This document shows, in pieces, positions 36,925 to 45,437 of a stretch of DNA of 64,000 nt. Every line of letters starts with the position of its first letter. Positions within the stretch are counted from its first letter, which is position 1. The translations under genes were made by a program, and so were the position numbers. Source of the stretch: Mycolicibacterium aurum (GTDB taxonomy: Bacteria > Actinomycetota > Actinomycetes > Mycobacteriales > Mycobacteriaceae). Location of the stretch: the NCBI RefSeq assembly GCF_900637195.1, contig NZ_LR134356.1, positions 4,216,001-4,280,000 on the forward strand, read 5' to 3'. The notes under the pieces were generated by a model. The model made no database searches and was not told where the DNA came from. It worked only from the letters and a program-made list of their open reading frames with translations.

Positions 36925-36957
36925 CGCGCTCCTTCCCGGATGCCACAAACCGTCATG

Positions 36958-36976
36958 GGGAGAATCGTATTCTCTT
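36958..36976. promoter_or_regulatory. Operator-like palindrome, site 3
   Basis: GGGAGAATCGTATTCTCTT contains GAGAATCGTATTCTC. On the minus strand it includes TACGAT, a TANNNT -10 for the 20.6-kb array, so a bound protein would block that promoter. The IclR gene is divergent on the other side. Confidence 0.6.
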
Positions 36977-37003
36977 TATTTGTAAGCACTTTGCTCATTT
37001 ATC

Positions 37004-37025
37004 GCACATCCATGTGCACTATAGT
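37004..37025 (+). promoter_or_regulatory. IclR promoter with inverted repeat
   Basis: GCACAT-CC-ATGTGC (37004-37017) is a perfect inverted repeat ending 2 bp before TATAGT (37020-37025), a strong -10 for the IclR gene starting at 37069. No good -35 is visible. The arrangement suggests autoregulation by the IclR protein. Confidence 0.45.
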
Positions 37026-37068
37026 CAGAGCATCACTCTCGCGACTGCGTCTGTCAAGGAAGGTCCGA

Positions 37069-37782
37069 ATGACTCAAGCGGCGGGCGGCGCCGGAAGCCC
37101 CGATGCGTCCACGGGCGCCCCCGGGTCCCAGACCCTGGCGCGTGGATTGAACGCGCTTCAGCTGGTTGCCAGTTCGCCGAACGGGTTGACCGTCGCCCAG
37201 GTCGCCGAGGACATCGGCGTCCACCGCACCATCGCCTATCGCCTTCTCAGCACCCTGTCCCAGTACCGGTTCGTGGCGAAGGGCGAAGACGGAAGATACC
37301 GCTCGGCGGCGGCGCTCGCCCTGCTCGGCGCGTCGTTCGACAACAACGTCCGCCAACTGTGTTCACCGACGTTGCGCAGCCTGGCCGACGATCTCGGCGC
37401 CACGGTGTCGCTGTTGGTCGCCGAGGGCGACCAACAGGTGGCGATCGCAGTCATGGCGCCGACGAACGTCTATTACCAGCTGTCGTTCCACGAGGGCAGC
37501 CGGTACGCGCTCGATCGCGGTGCCGCCGGGATCGCGCTACTGGCCAGCATGCCGCCACGACCAGGCGAACGCGAACTCGTGCAGCAGGCCCGCCAACAGG
37601 GCTGGGCGATCACGCACGGCGAGATCGAACCGAACACCTATGGACTGGCCGTTCCTGTGCGCCGCCGGCCGCCGTCACCGCCGACCTGCATCAACCTGAT
37701 CTCACACCGCGAGGACGTCGTCATCGACGGCCGCGACTCAGTCATGAAGGCGGCCAACGAATTATCGGCTGTCCTCAGCTGA
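37069..37782 (+). CDS. IclR family transcriptional regulator
   Basis: A 237-aa IclR-type protein: winged helix (NGLTVAQVAEDIGVHRTIAY) near residues 40-60, then a GAF-like effector domain (SLLVAEGDQQ, then FHEGSRYALDRGAAG). IclR proteins commonly control aromatic catabolism, and this one is divergent from the mhp-like array and upstream of a flavoprotein gene. ATG with AAGGAAGG at 37056. It is likely local control of the array and/or the KstD-like gene. Confidence 0.9.
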   Translation: MTQAAGGAGSPDASTGAPGSQTLARGLNALQLVASSPNGLTVAQVAEDIGVHRTIAYRLLSTLSQYRFVAKGEDGRYRSAAALALLGASFDNNVRQLCSPTLRSLADDLGATVSLLVAEGDQQVAIAVMAPTNVYYQLSFHEGSRYALDRGAAGIALLASMPPRPGERELVQQARQQGWAITHGEIEPNTYGLAVPVRRRPPSPPTCINLISHREDVVIDGRDSVMKAANELSAVLS

Positions 37783-37801
37783 GGACCGAAAGGAGACAGC
37801 A

Positions 37802-39415
37802 ATGACCGACTGGGACCACGAGGTCGACGTCGTCGTCCTCGGCAGCGGAGGCGCCGGGCTGACCGCCGCACTGACCGCCGCGGTCAACGGCGCAACGGTC
37901 GAGGTGTACGAGAAAGCCGCGACGGTGGGCGGGACCACCGCGGTATCCGGCGGCATCGTGTGGATCCCCGCCCACACGCGGTCCGCCGACGGCGAGCTGA
38001 CCGCCGAGGACGCGATGGCCTACCTGCGCGCCCAGTCGCTGGGGTTCATGGACGACGAGCTGGTGGAGACGTTCGTGTCGACCGGCGCGGCCATGCTCGA
38101 CTTCGTGGAGGACCACAGCGAGCTGGTGTTCGAGGTCGCCACGGGCTTCCCGGACTACAAGCCCGAACTCCCCGGCGGCAAGCCCGGCGGCGGACGCTCG
38201 TTGAATGCCAAGCCTTTCGATCTGTCCCGTCTCCAGGAGTGGCGCGACAGGATCACGTCGTTCCCGGCCGACTTCAGCAATGTCGGGATCGATGCCGAGA
38301 CCAGGGCGCGGATCCACGCGTCCGTCGACAGCGACTCCGGCGACTACTGCGTCGCAGGCACCGCCCTGATCGCCGGACTCCTCAGGGGGTTGCTCGACCT
38401 CGGAGTGGTGCCCCACACCGGGGCACGTGCCACCGAGCTCGTCGCTGATCCGCTCGGGGTGACCGGTGTCCGAATCGGTGAGGGCGAGAAGGACTTCGCG
38501 GTACGGGCCCGCCGGGCCGTGATCCTGGGCACCGGTGGCTTCGAGTGGGACCGCCGCCTGGTCGACGCCTATCTGCGGGGCCCGATGCGCGGTGCCGTCT
38601 CGCCGCCGACCAACACCGGAGACGGCCTGCGGATGGCGATGGCACAGGGCGCTGACCTCGCCAACATGGGTGAAGCCTGGTGGGTGCCGATCGTCCAGAT
38701 CCCCGGCGACACGTTCGGGGGTCAGCCTCGCAGTCGCAGTGTTCGGCTGGAGCGGACCCGCCCGCGCAGCATCATCGTCAACAGGGCGGGCAACCGGTTC
38801 CTCAACGAGGCGGGCGAGTACAACTCGATGGCGGGCCCGTTCCACTTCCTCGACCCCAAACTCGGCTACGCCAACGACCCGGCGTGGATCGTGTTCGACT
38901 CCCTGCACCTCAAGCACTATGGCTTCCTCGGGGTCGATCCCGACGGACCCATCCCCGACTGGTTCTGCCAGTCGGCCGACCTCGACGAACTCGGCGAGAA
39001 GACCGGCATCGACCCCGGCGGCCTCGCTGCCACGCTGGCCGCGTGGAACGGCAACGTCGCCGAGGAGCACGATCCCGATTTCGGCCGTGGCGCAAGTGCT
39101 TACGACGGCTATTGGGGTGACCCCTCCGCACCGACGACCGCGGCGCAGACCTTGGGACCGATCGACACCGCGCCGTACTTCGCGGTCCCGGTATCCGTCG
39201 GCGCGATGGGCACCAAGGGAGGTCCCCGTACCGATCGCGACGGCCGCGTCCTGCATGTCAGCGGCACCGCCATCACCGGACTGTTCGCGGTGGGCAACGC
39301 GATGGCCGGTGCCACCGGCAAGGCCTACGGCGGTGCGGGCGGCACCCTCGGTCCGGCCATGGTGTTCGGTTACCGCGCCGGGTACACCGCCGCCACCGGC
39401 AAGTCGGTGCCCTGA
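37802..39415 (+). CDS. KstD-like FAD-dependent oxidoreductase
   Basis: A 537-aa flavoprotein: LGSGGAGLTAALTAAVNGA dinucleotide loop near residue 14, GGTTAVSGGIVWIP, and C-terminal PYFAVPVSVGAMGTKGG with TGKAYGGAGGTLGPAM. It belongs to the fumarate reductase/KstD superfamily, like the 601-aa protein at 31703, and probably dehydrogenates a ring ketone. ATG with AAAGGAGA, 19 bp after the IclR stop, so co-transcribed. Confidence 0.9.
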   Translation: MTDWDHEVDVVVLGSGGAGLTAALTAAVNGATVEVYEKAATVGGTTAVSGGIVWIPAHTRSADGELTAEDAMAYLRAQSLGFMDDELVETFVSTGAAMLDFVEDHSELVFEVATGFPDYKPELPGGKPGGGRSLNAKPFDLSRLQEWRDRITSFPADFSNVGIDAETRARIHASVDSDSGDYCVAGTALIAGLLRGLLDLGVVPHTGARATELVADPLGVTGVRIGEGEKDFAVRARRAVILGTGGFEWDRRLVDAYLRGPMRGAVSPPTNTGDGLRMAMAQGADLANMGEAWWVPIVQIPGDTFGGQPRSRSVRLERTRPRSIIVNRAGNRFLNEAGEYNSMAGPFHFLDPKLGYANDPAWIVFDSLHLKHYGFLGVDPDGPIPDWFCQSADLDELGEKTGIDPGGLAATLAAWNGNVAEEHDPDFGRGASAYDGYWGDPSAPTTAAQTLGPIDTAPYFAVPVSVGAMGTKGGPRTDRDGRVLHVSGTAITGLFAVGNAMAGATGKAYGGAGGTLGPAMVFGYRAGYTAATGKSVP

Positions 39416-39462
39416 CCCTCTGACCAGGTGGTCGATCCACCATCACCCACCTACGGGTCCGC

Positions 39463-39468
39463 TATTCT
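39463..39468 (+). promoter_or_regulatory. Putative leaderless -10 box for TetR gene
   Basis: TATTCT at 39463-39468 is followed by 7 nt and then GTG at 39476, the spacing of a leaderless mycobacterial promoter. The surrounding GCTATTCTC equals one half of the recurring palindrome. Confidence 0.35.
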
Positions 39469-39475
39469 CGACACC

Positions 39476-40096
39476 GTGGCGGCCGCGGCGCAGAAGTTCG
39501 GTGCGATCACCCGCACGGCGGCACAAACCCGGGTACTGGACGCGGCGCTTCGGCTCATCGCCGAACACGGGGTCAGCGGAACCTCGCTGCAGATGATCGC
39601 CGATGCGATGGGCGTGACCAAGGCCGCGGTCTACCGGCAGTTCAAGACGAAAGAAGAGATCGTCGTCGCGATCACCGAGCGCGAGATGAGCACGCTGGAA
39701 GACGCGCTCGAGGACGCTGAAGCCGCGGGGCATGGCCTGCGGGCGCGCGAGGTTCTGCTGAACCGGATGATCGACCAGGCGATCGAGCGACGCGGGATGG
39801 TCAGCGTATTGCAGTTCGATCCCGTGATCATCCGACTTCAGGCCGAACACGAACCGTTCCAACGCTTCATCGAACGGCTCTATGCCGCGCTGCTCGGCAC
39901 GGAGGCCGGGGTGCAGGCGCGCTTCCACGCGGCGATGCTCTCGAGCGCCATCAGCGTCGCCGTCATGCATCCGCTCATCGCGGATCTGGACGCCGAAACG
40001 CTACGCGGCCAGCTCATTCAGATGTCGCGGCGAATGCTCGACCTGCCGTCCGGCGACTCGGCCGCCACGGCGAACAATCGCTCGGCCGCGCTGTAG
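39476..40096 (+). CDS. TetR/AcrR family transcriptional regulator
   Basis: About 206 aa: helix-turn-helix VLDAALRLIAEHGVSGTSLQ, then MGVTKAAVYRQFKTKEEIV, and a helical C-domain. GTG at 39476 is preferred as a leaderless start; GTG at 39428 would add 16 residues but lacks a ribosome site. The last 79 nt overlap the convergent MeaB-like gene. It could regulate the upstream flavoprotein or the operons nearby. Confidence 0.85.
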   Translation: MAAAAQKFGAITRTAAQTRVLDAALRLIAEHGVSGTSLQMIADAMGVTKAAVYRQFKTKEEIVVAITEREMSTLEDALEDAEAAGHGLRAREVLLNRMIDQAIERRGMVSVLQFDPVIIRLQAEHEPFQRFIERLYAALLGTEAGVQARFHAAMLSSAISVAVMHPLIADLDAETLRGQLIQMSRRMLDLPSGDSAATANNRSAAL

Positions 40097-40926
40097 ACGT
40101 CCTCGCTCCCGTCGGCCACCGATGTCGCGAGCAGGTCCAGCTCGGGATGGGTGCGCAGCAGCGTCTGTGCCAGCGAGAGGATCTGGGACCGCGCCCGCGC
40201 CGCCCGGCGCGCCGAATTGTCGGCGCGGTGATGGGACTCGATCACCTCGAGCAATTCCGCAATTCCCTCACCTTGAGCCGCAACGAGTTTCAGGATCGGT
40301 GCGTCGGTCTCGCCACGAAGATCCCGCACCGTCTGGTCGGCGCCGTCACGATCGGCTTTGTTCACCGCGACGATGTCGGCGACCTCGAGCAATCCCGCCT
40401 TCGCCGCCTGCACGGCGTCACCCGCACCGGGGTTGAGGATGACGATCGTGGGGTCGGCCACCGCTGCGATCTCGATCTCCGACTGACCGACGCCGACCGT
40501 CTCCAGGATCACCAGATCGTAGGAAAGCGCCGAAAGCAACCTGATGGCCGCGGGTACGGCCGCCGCGAGGCCACCGAGGTGCCCGCGCGTCGCCACCGAA
40601 CGGATCAACACATCGGGATCGTTCAGGTGCGCGGCCATGCGGATGCGATCGCCCAGCAGGGCGCCCCCGCTGTAGGGCGACGACGGGTCGACAGCCAATA
40701 CCGCGACCCGATTGCCACGGGCACGGTACGCAGTGACCAGCGCTCCGACCGTCGTCGACTTTCCCGCACCGGGCGGACCCGTGACGCCGACGACGCGAGC
40801 CGGCACGACCTCACCGAGGGCGCTGAGCACCTCGTCACGGCGTGGGCTCTCGACGCAACTCAGCAGCCGCCCCGTGGCGCGCTGCGAACCGCCCCGAGCA
40901 GCGGCGATGAGCTCGTCGATGGTCAC
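40018..40926 (-). CDS. meaB: MeaB/ArgK-like GTPase (acyl-CoA mutase chaperone)
   Basis: A 302-aa G3E-class GTPase: P-loop GPPGAGKST (50-58), switch region ETVGVGQSE (142-150) and NKAD (189-192). MeaB proteins gate cofactor loading and protect B12-dependent acyl-CoA mutases. The split mutase at 49371-51361 is the obvious client, although about 9 kb away. GTG at 40926. It has no co-directional neighbour, and its 3' end overlaps the TetR gene by 79 nt. Confidence 0.9.
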   Translation of the reverse strand: MTIDELIAAARGGSQRATGRLLSCVESPRRDEVLSALGEVVPARVVGVTGPPGAGKSTTVGALVTAYRARGNRVAVLAVDPSSPYSGGALLGDRIRMAAHLNDPDVLIRSVATRGHLGGLAAAVPAAIRLLSALSYDLVILETVGVGQSEIEIAAVADPTIVILNPGAGDAVQAAKAGLLEVADIVAVNKADRDGADQTVRDLRGETDAPILKLVAAQGEGIAELLEVIESHHRADNSARRAARARSQILSLAQTLLRTHPELDLLATSVADGSEDVYSAAERLFAVAAESPDGRSSIRRDI

Positions 40927-40979
40927 CCCAGAGAGAGTACGCAGGTGATTTCCCTTCCCATCGGCCGACCGTTCCAGTG

Positions 40980-40998
40980 CTGAGAATGCTATTCTCTC
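40980..40998. promoter_or_regulatory. Operator-like palindrome, site 4
   Basis: CTGAGAATGCTATTCTCTC contains the core GAGAATGCTATTCTC. TATTCT at 40990-40995 can serve as -10 for the SDR at 41032. The divergent MeaB-like gene starts 54 bp to the left, so both genes could be controlled. Confidence 0.6.
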
Positions 40999-41031
40999 TT
41001 GCAGAGAGTCTTCATTTCAAGGAGGTCACAC

Positions 41032-41796
41032 GTGGAGATCGCCGGGAGCTCAGCTCTGGTCGTCGGAGGCGCGGGCGGGCTCGGAGAAGCCACCGTGCGA
41101 AGGCTCGTCGGTGCCGGCGCCAAAGTGGTGGTCGCCGATCTCGCCGACGACAAAGGCAAGGACCTGGAGTCCGAGCTCGGGGTGCGGTACGTGCGTACCG
41201 ATGCGACCTCGGAGGAATCCGTCAACGCCGCGATCGAGGAAGCGCAATCGCTTGCCCCGCTGCGTATCTCGGTCGATACGCACGGAGGCCCCGCCGGCGG
41301 CGGGCGGCTGGTCGGCAAGGACGGCAGCCCCCTGGGATTGGATGCCTTCGAGACCACCATCACGTTCTATCTGACCGCGGTGTTCAACGTCATGCGGCTT
41401 TCGGCCGCGGCGATCGCGAAGACAGATCCGCTCGACGAAGGCGGCAGGGGCGTCATCGTCAACACCGCGTCGGTCGCCGGATACGAGGGACAGATCGGCC
41501 AGCTGCCGTATTCGGCGGCTAAAGGCGGGGTGATCGGCATGACGCTGGTCGCCGCGCGGGACCTGTCGCCGTTGGGTATCCGCGTCGTGACGATCGCTCC
41601 GGGAACGATCAACACCCCGGCCTACGGCAAGGCGGCCGATCAACTCGAGCAGTACTGGGGCCCGCAGGTGCCGTTCCCCAAGCGCATGGGCCGCTCGACG
41701 GAGTACGCGCAACTGGCCCAGAGCATCATCGAGAACGACTACCTCAACGGCGAGATCATCCGCCTCGACGGGGCGTTGCGGTTTCCGCCCAAGTGA
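41032..41796 (+). CDS. SDR oxidoreductase (HSD10-like)
   Basis: A 254-aa SDR resembling type II 3-hydroxyacyl-CoA dehydrogenase: VVGGAGGLGEA loop, VVADLAD, VNTASVAGYEG, YSAAKGG active site and GTINTPAY. It probably oxidises a 3-hydroxyacyl-CoA in beta-oxidation. GTG at 41032 follows AAGGAGGT (41019-41026). An SDR follows 18 bp downstream. Confidence 0.9.
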   Translation: MEIAGSSALVVGGAGGLGEATVRRLVGAGAKVVVADLADDKGKDLESELGVRYVRTDATSEESVNAAIEEAQSLAPLRISVDTHGGPAGGGRLVGKDGSPLGLDAFETTITFYLTAVFNVMRLSAAAIAKTDPLDEGGRGVIVNTASVAGYEGQIGQLPYSAAKGGVIGMTLVAARDLSPLGIRVVTIAPGTINTPAYGKAADQLEQYWGPQVPFPKRMGRSTEYAQLAQSIIENDYLNGEIIRLDGALRFPPK

Positions 41797-41814
41797 TCGC
41801 CGGGTGATCCCGAG

Positions 41815-42561
41815 GTGACGCTGCCGCTCGCAGGAAGGGTCGCTTTCGTCGCCGGTGCCAGTCGGGGTATCGGCGCCACCGTCGCTGTGGCACTGGCGCA
41901 AGCGGGTGCGTCGGTGGCCGTCGCCGCCCGATCCGAGCAGCAGGGCAAGCTCCCCGGAACCATCGGCTCTGTGGCACAACGCATCACCGCTGCCGGCGGG
42001 CGCGCCCTGCCGGTGGCGTGTGACGTGACCGACGAGGCGTCCGTGGAATCCGCTGTCGCGGCGACCGTCGCCGAGTACGGCGGTATCGACATCCTCGTCG
42101 CCAACGCCGGGGTGTTGTGGCTGGGCCCGATCGAGACCACGCCGCTGAAGCGGTGGAAGCTCTGCCTCGACGTCAACACCACCGGCGTCTTTCTCGTCAC
42201 CAAGGCCGTCATCCCGCACGTCCGCGCCCGCGGCGGTGGTTCGCTCATCGCCGTCACGACCACCGGCGTCGCGATGACCGACCACGGCGCCAACGCCTAC
42301 TGGGTGTCCAAGGCCGCCGCAGAACGGCTCTACCTCGGGCTGGCCACCGACCTGTCGCCGGACAACATCGCCGTCAACTGCCTCAGCCCGTCGCGGGTGG
42401 TGCTGACCGAAGGCTGGCAGGCCGGTGGCACAGGAATGCAGATCCCGCCCGAGATGGTCGAACCGCCAGAGGCCATGGCGAACGCCGCGGTTCTCCTTGC
42501 CCAGCAGGACGCTTCGGGTATCACGGGGACGATCCAGCGCTCCGAGGACCTCACTGGGTAA
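41815..42561 (+). CDS. SDR family oxidoreductase
   Basis: A 248-aa SDR: VAGASRGIGATV cofactor loop, VAARSEQ (NADP-like, no acidic residue), VANAG, Ser/Thr-rich VTTTG, and YWVSKAA active site. The C-terminus is short and lacks the usual GxxxxVDGG, reading GTIQRSEDLTG. The SNQGKLPGTI-like segment (EQQGKLPGTIGSV) resembles the SDR at 51537. GTG start with a weak ribosome site. Followed by the repeat region. Confidence 0.85.
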   Translation: MTLPLAGRVAFVAGASRGIGATVAVALAQAGASVAVAARSEQQGKLPGTIGSVAQRITAAGGRALPVACDVTDEASVESAVAATVAEYGGIDILVANAGVLWLGPIETTPLKRWKLCLDVNTTGVFLVTKAVIPHVRARGGGSLIAVTTTGVAMTDHGANAYWVSKAAAERLYLGLATDLSPDNIAVNCLSPSRVVLTEGWQAGGTGMQIPPEMVEPPEAMANAAVLLAQQDASGITGTIQRSEDLTG

Positions 42562-42762
42562 GCACCGCGAACGCGCGGGTTTGCACGCCGACACGCCGCT
42601 GAGAACCGGCGAGGAGCGCTCCCTCGCTGCACCGCGAACGCGCGGGTTTGCACACCGACACGCCGCGATCTGTATACAACGAGGGCGCATTCGACTCCCG
42701 TGAGCGCGCGCAGAATGCCGCGATTTGACGGCGCGCCGCCGCACAAACACGCGCGCTCGCGG
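42562..42762. repeat. GC-rich dispersed repeats, two direct and one inverted copy
   Basis: Two 38-bp copies at 42562-42599 and 42629-42666 differ by one base; each begins GCACCGCGAACGCGCGGG and ends CGACACGCCGC. A shorter inverted relative lies at 42741-42762 (CCGCGAGCGCGCGTGTTTG on the minus strand). The 210-bp gap separates convergent genes ending at 42561 and 42772, and I see no gene in it. The same family is at 6074-6203. Confidence 0.7.
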
Positions 42763-42771
42763 ACCAGGGGG

Positions 42772-43542
42772 TCAGGCCTTCTGCTTGGCGATCAGGCCGT
42801 CGACGATCGTGTTGAAGTCCGCCGTGCCGAAGGACACGTACTCCGAGAGGTTGGCGTAGTCCAACGATGCCATCACCGACTGCTCCAGTTGAAGATTCAT
42901 CAGGCGCTTGGTGGCCTCCAGTGCCTGCTGCGGAAGCTCCATGATCTTCGTCGCACACGTAATCGCCTCGGCCAGCGGGTCTTCCACCACGTGGTTGACC
43001 ATCCCCAACTCCAGCGCGCGCGGGGCCTTGATCCGCACACCGGTGAAGGCGAATTCCTTGGCATGCAACAGGCTGATCTGCGAGGGCCAGACCAGCGGCC
43101 CGCCGTCCGCCGCCACCAGGCCGATCGACACGTGCGGGTCGGCGAAGAAGGCCGTCTCCGCCATGTAGACGATGTCCGACAGCGCGGCGAGGCTGCAGCC
43201 CAGCCCGACGGCCGGACCGTTGACCGCTGCCACCACCGGGATCCGGCACCGCACCATGCCGATGACCAGATCGCGGCCGTGCTTGATGGTCTTCTGCCGC
43301 AGCGCTTCGTTGTTTCGCAGCTCGTCGAGGTAGGTGAAGTCGCCGCCGGCCGAGAACGCCCGTCCCGCACCGGTGATCACCGCCGCACGCGCGCCGGTGT
43401 CCTCGTTGAGTTCCTCCCAGATCTTGGCCAGCCCGACATGCAACGCATCGTTGACCGCGTTGAGATGGTCAGGCCGGTTGAGCGTGATGATGCGCAGGCC
43501 GCCGTCAGCCTCGACCTTGATTTCCGCTGGCATTCCGTACAT
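42772..43542 (-). CDS. Enoyl-CoA hydratase/isomerase family protein
   Basis: A 256-aa crotonase: IITLNRPDHLNAV, AFSAGGDF oxyanion region, AAVNGPAVGLGCS, and FADPHVSIGLVAADGG with Asp in the second acid position. It probably hydrates the product of the ACAD pair encoded just upstream (4-bp gap). ATG at 43542; a second ATG at 43533 is possible. Confidence 0.92.
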   Translation of the reverse strand: MYGMPAEIKVEADGGLRIITLNRPDHLNAVNDALHVGLAKIWEELNEDTGARAAVITGAGRAFSAGGDFTYLDELRNNEALRQKTIKHGRDLVIGMVRCRIPVVAAVNGPAVGLGCSLAALSDIVYMAETAFFADPHVSIGLVAADGGPLVWPSQISLLHAKEFAFTGVRIKAPRALELGMVNHVVEDPLAEAITCATKIMELPQQALEATKRLMNLQLEQSVMASLDYANLSEYVSFGTADFNTIVDGLIAKQKA

Positions 43543-43546
43543 GTTC

Positions 43547-44635
43547 TTAGACTCCCAGTCCCAAGATGCGCTGCGCGATGATGTTCTTCTGGATCTGCGA
43601 CGTACCGCCCATCACGCTCTGCGCGCGGCTGTACATGTAGGCGCCGAACAGTTCCTCGTCGCCGGTACCCACGGTCTTGAGTGCCGCGTGTCCGACCGAC
43701 TGCTCGACCCACGTCATCAGCAGCTTGTCGAGCGAACCCTGCGGGCCGTGCGTGAGCCCGTCGAGCTGCTCCGACAACCGCCTGCGCACATGCAGGCGCA
43801 GCATCTCGGTCTGCACCCACGCCCACAGCAGCTCTTCATTAGGCGCACCGTCGACACCAGAGGCCATTTGGCGCACTGTTTTTCCATAGCGCGCCGAAAA
43901 TCCGAGGGTGGACGGCTCCCGCTCGTGACCGACAACCGTCATCGCCAGCTTCCAGCCCTCGCCGGGTGCGCCCACCATGTTCTCGGCCGGCACGCGGGCT
44001 CCCTCGAAACCGACCTGGCCGAACTCCTTGGTGACGCCACTGATCATCTTCAGCGGGCGCTGCTCGATACCGGCCTGGTGCATGTTCACGATGAACGCCG
44101 AGATGCCCTTGTGTTTCGGCACATCCTTGTCGGTGCGGGCCAACACCAGGCACCAGTCGGCGACGTCGGAGTAGCTCGTCCAGATCTTGTATCCGTTGAG
44201 GACGTATTCGTCACCGTCGCGGACGGCCGTGGTCGTCAACGACGCCAGATCCGAACCCGCGCCGGGCTCGGAGAAACCCTGGCACCAGCGCTCGGTGCCG
44301 TTGATCATGCCTGGCAGGAATCGCTGCCGAAGTTCCTCGCTGCCATGGTGACTCAGACCGACGACGAGGTACCCGAGGCTGGGCCGCGCCGGTGCGCCGG
44401 CCTTGGCGATCTCCTCGTCGACGATGACGTCGTACACCGGGGGCAGGTCCTGGCCGCCGTACGCTTTCGGCCACGACGTGCCGAAGAACCCGGCCTCGAA
44501 GAGCGCCTGGTGCCACTCCCCCGCCTTGGCCCAGTACGCGTCACCCGAGGTCGGGAACCTGCCCTTCTGCTCGGTCAGCCACGCTCGCAGCCGCCCGCGG
44601 AACGCGGCCTCCTCCGGCGAATCACGAAAGTCCAA
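43547..44635 (-). CDS. Acyl-CoA dehydrogenase, large subunit of heteromeric pair
   Basis: A 362-aa ACAD: CQGFSEPGAGSDLAS, LNGYKIWTSYSD, C-terminal VMGGTSQIQKNIIAQR. Gly replaces the medium-chain Glu, and GHEREP places Glu before Arg, so the base is of the isovaleryl/long-chain type. The best start is TTG at 44635, giving the usual MDFRDSPEE N-terminus and a 14-nt overlap with the small-subunit gene. Confidence 0.9.
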   Translation of the reverse strand: MDFRDSPEEAAFRGRLRAWLTEQKGRFPTSGDAYWAKAGEWHQALFEAGFFGTSWPKAYGGQDLPPVYDVIVDEEIAKAGAPARPSLGYLVVGLSHHGSEELRQRFLPGMINGTERWCQGFSEPGAGSDLASLTTTAVRDGDEYVLNGYKIWTSYSDVADWCLVLARTDKDVPKHKGISAFIVNMHQAGIEQRPLKMISGVTKEFGQVGFEGARVPAENMVGAPGEGWKLAMTVVGHEREPSTLGFSARYGKTVRQMASGVDGAPNEELLWAWVQTEMLRLHVRRRLSEQLDGLTHGPQGSLDKLLMTWVEQSVGHAALKTVGTGDEELFGAYMYSRAQSVMGGTSQIQKNIIAQRILGLGV

Positions 44636-45437
44636 CGGTCAGCTCCTCCAACTTGGCGGGCCAGGTCTCGGTGGCGGCCAGCACGCGACGAAGATAGATG
44701 TGCGCCAGGCATTCCCAGGTGTTGCCGATGCCGCCGTGCACCTGGATCGACGTCTCACACACGGTCATCGCGGCGCGCGCGCTGTAGATCTTCGCGATCC
44801 GTGCGGCCTCGATCGCCTCGCGCACCGGAAGTTCGTCGACCGCCCACGCTGCATGACGCGCCACGCTGATCGAACCCTCGATCAGCGCAAGACTTTCCGC
44901 GAGTAGGTGCGCGACGGCCTGATAGGACCCGATCTTGGCACCGTACTGTTCGCGAACCTTGGCGTACTCGCATGCCAGCGTGTGTGTGCCGCGGGCGGCA
45001 CCGACCATGTCGGCCGCGGTCGCGGCCAGCGCAAGCGCATACCAGCGACCCGAGTCGTCGTCGGACAGATCGCTCAGCCCCGCTGGTGACTCGACAACTC
45101 CCGCAAGGCTTCTCGTGAGATCCACCGACGGTGGCGCGTCGCCGGCCTCGGCCACCTCGCGACCCAGTCTGCGTTGCAAGTCGTCGACAAGCACGGGGCC
45201 GAGATACGGCACGTCCACCAATCCCCGGCCGAACTCTTCGGCCACGATCGCGACCTCGACCGCCGAGGCGCCGTCGGAACGCAGGGTCCGGAAGCCGGTG
45301 GCGTCTACTGCTTTTTCCAGCCTTGCGAGACGGGCAGGGTCGTCCAGATCGGCCACCGACCGCGGTCCGAAGTCGCCCGCCACCTCCGCGGCCGCGTCGC
45401 GCAGCTGTCGCTGTTCACTGGTCAGACGGACGTCCAT
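44622..45437 (-). CDS. Acyl-CoA dehydrogenase-like small subunit
   Basis: A 271-aa ACAD-fold protein with an N-terminal helical domain (LTSEQRQLRDAAAEVAGDF), a shortened middle and the C-terminal EQYGAKIGSYQAVAH and HGGIGNTWE. It lacks the large-subunit FAD signature, so it is probably the partner of the 362-aa ACAD. Its ATG shares one base with the stop of the upstream ligase gene. Confidence 0.88.
   Translation of the reverse strand: MDVRLTSEQRQLRDAAAEVAGDFGPRSVADLDDPARLARLEKAVDATGFRTLRSDGASAVEVAIVAEEFGRGLVDVPYLGPVLVDDLQRRLGREVAEAGDAPPSVDLTRSLAGVVESPAGLSDLSDDDSGRWYALALAATAADMVGAARGTHTLACEYAKVREQYGAKIGSYQAVAHLLAESLALIEGSISVARHAAWAVDELPVREAIEAARIAKIYSARAAMTVCETSIQVHGGIGNTWECLAHIYLRRVLAATETWPAKLEELTVGLS

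Noticed and set aside
42562-42762. CRISPR-like array
   Set aside because: There are only two direct copies plus an inverted one, with no regular spacers and no cas genes.
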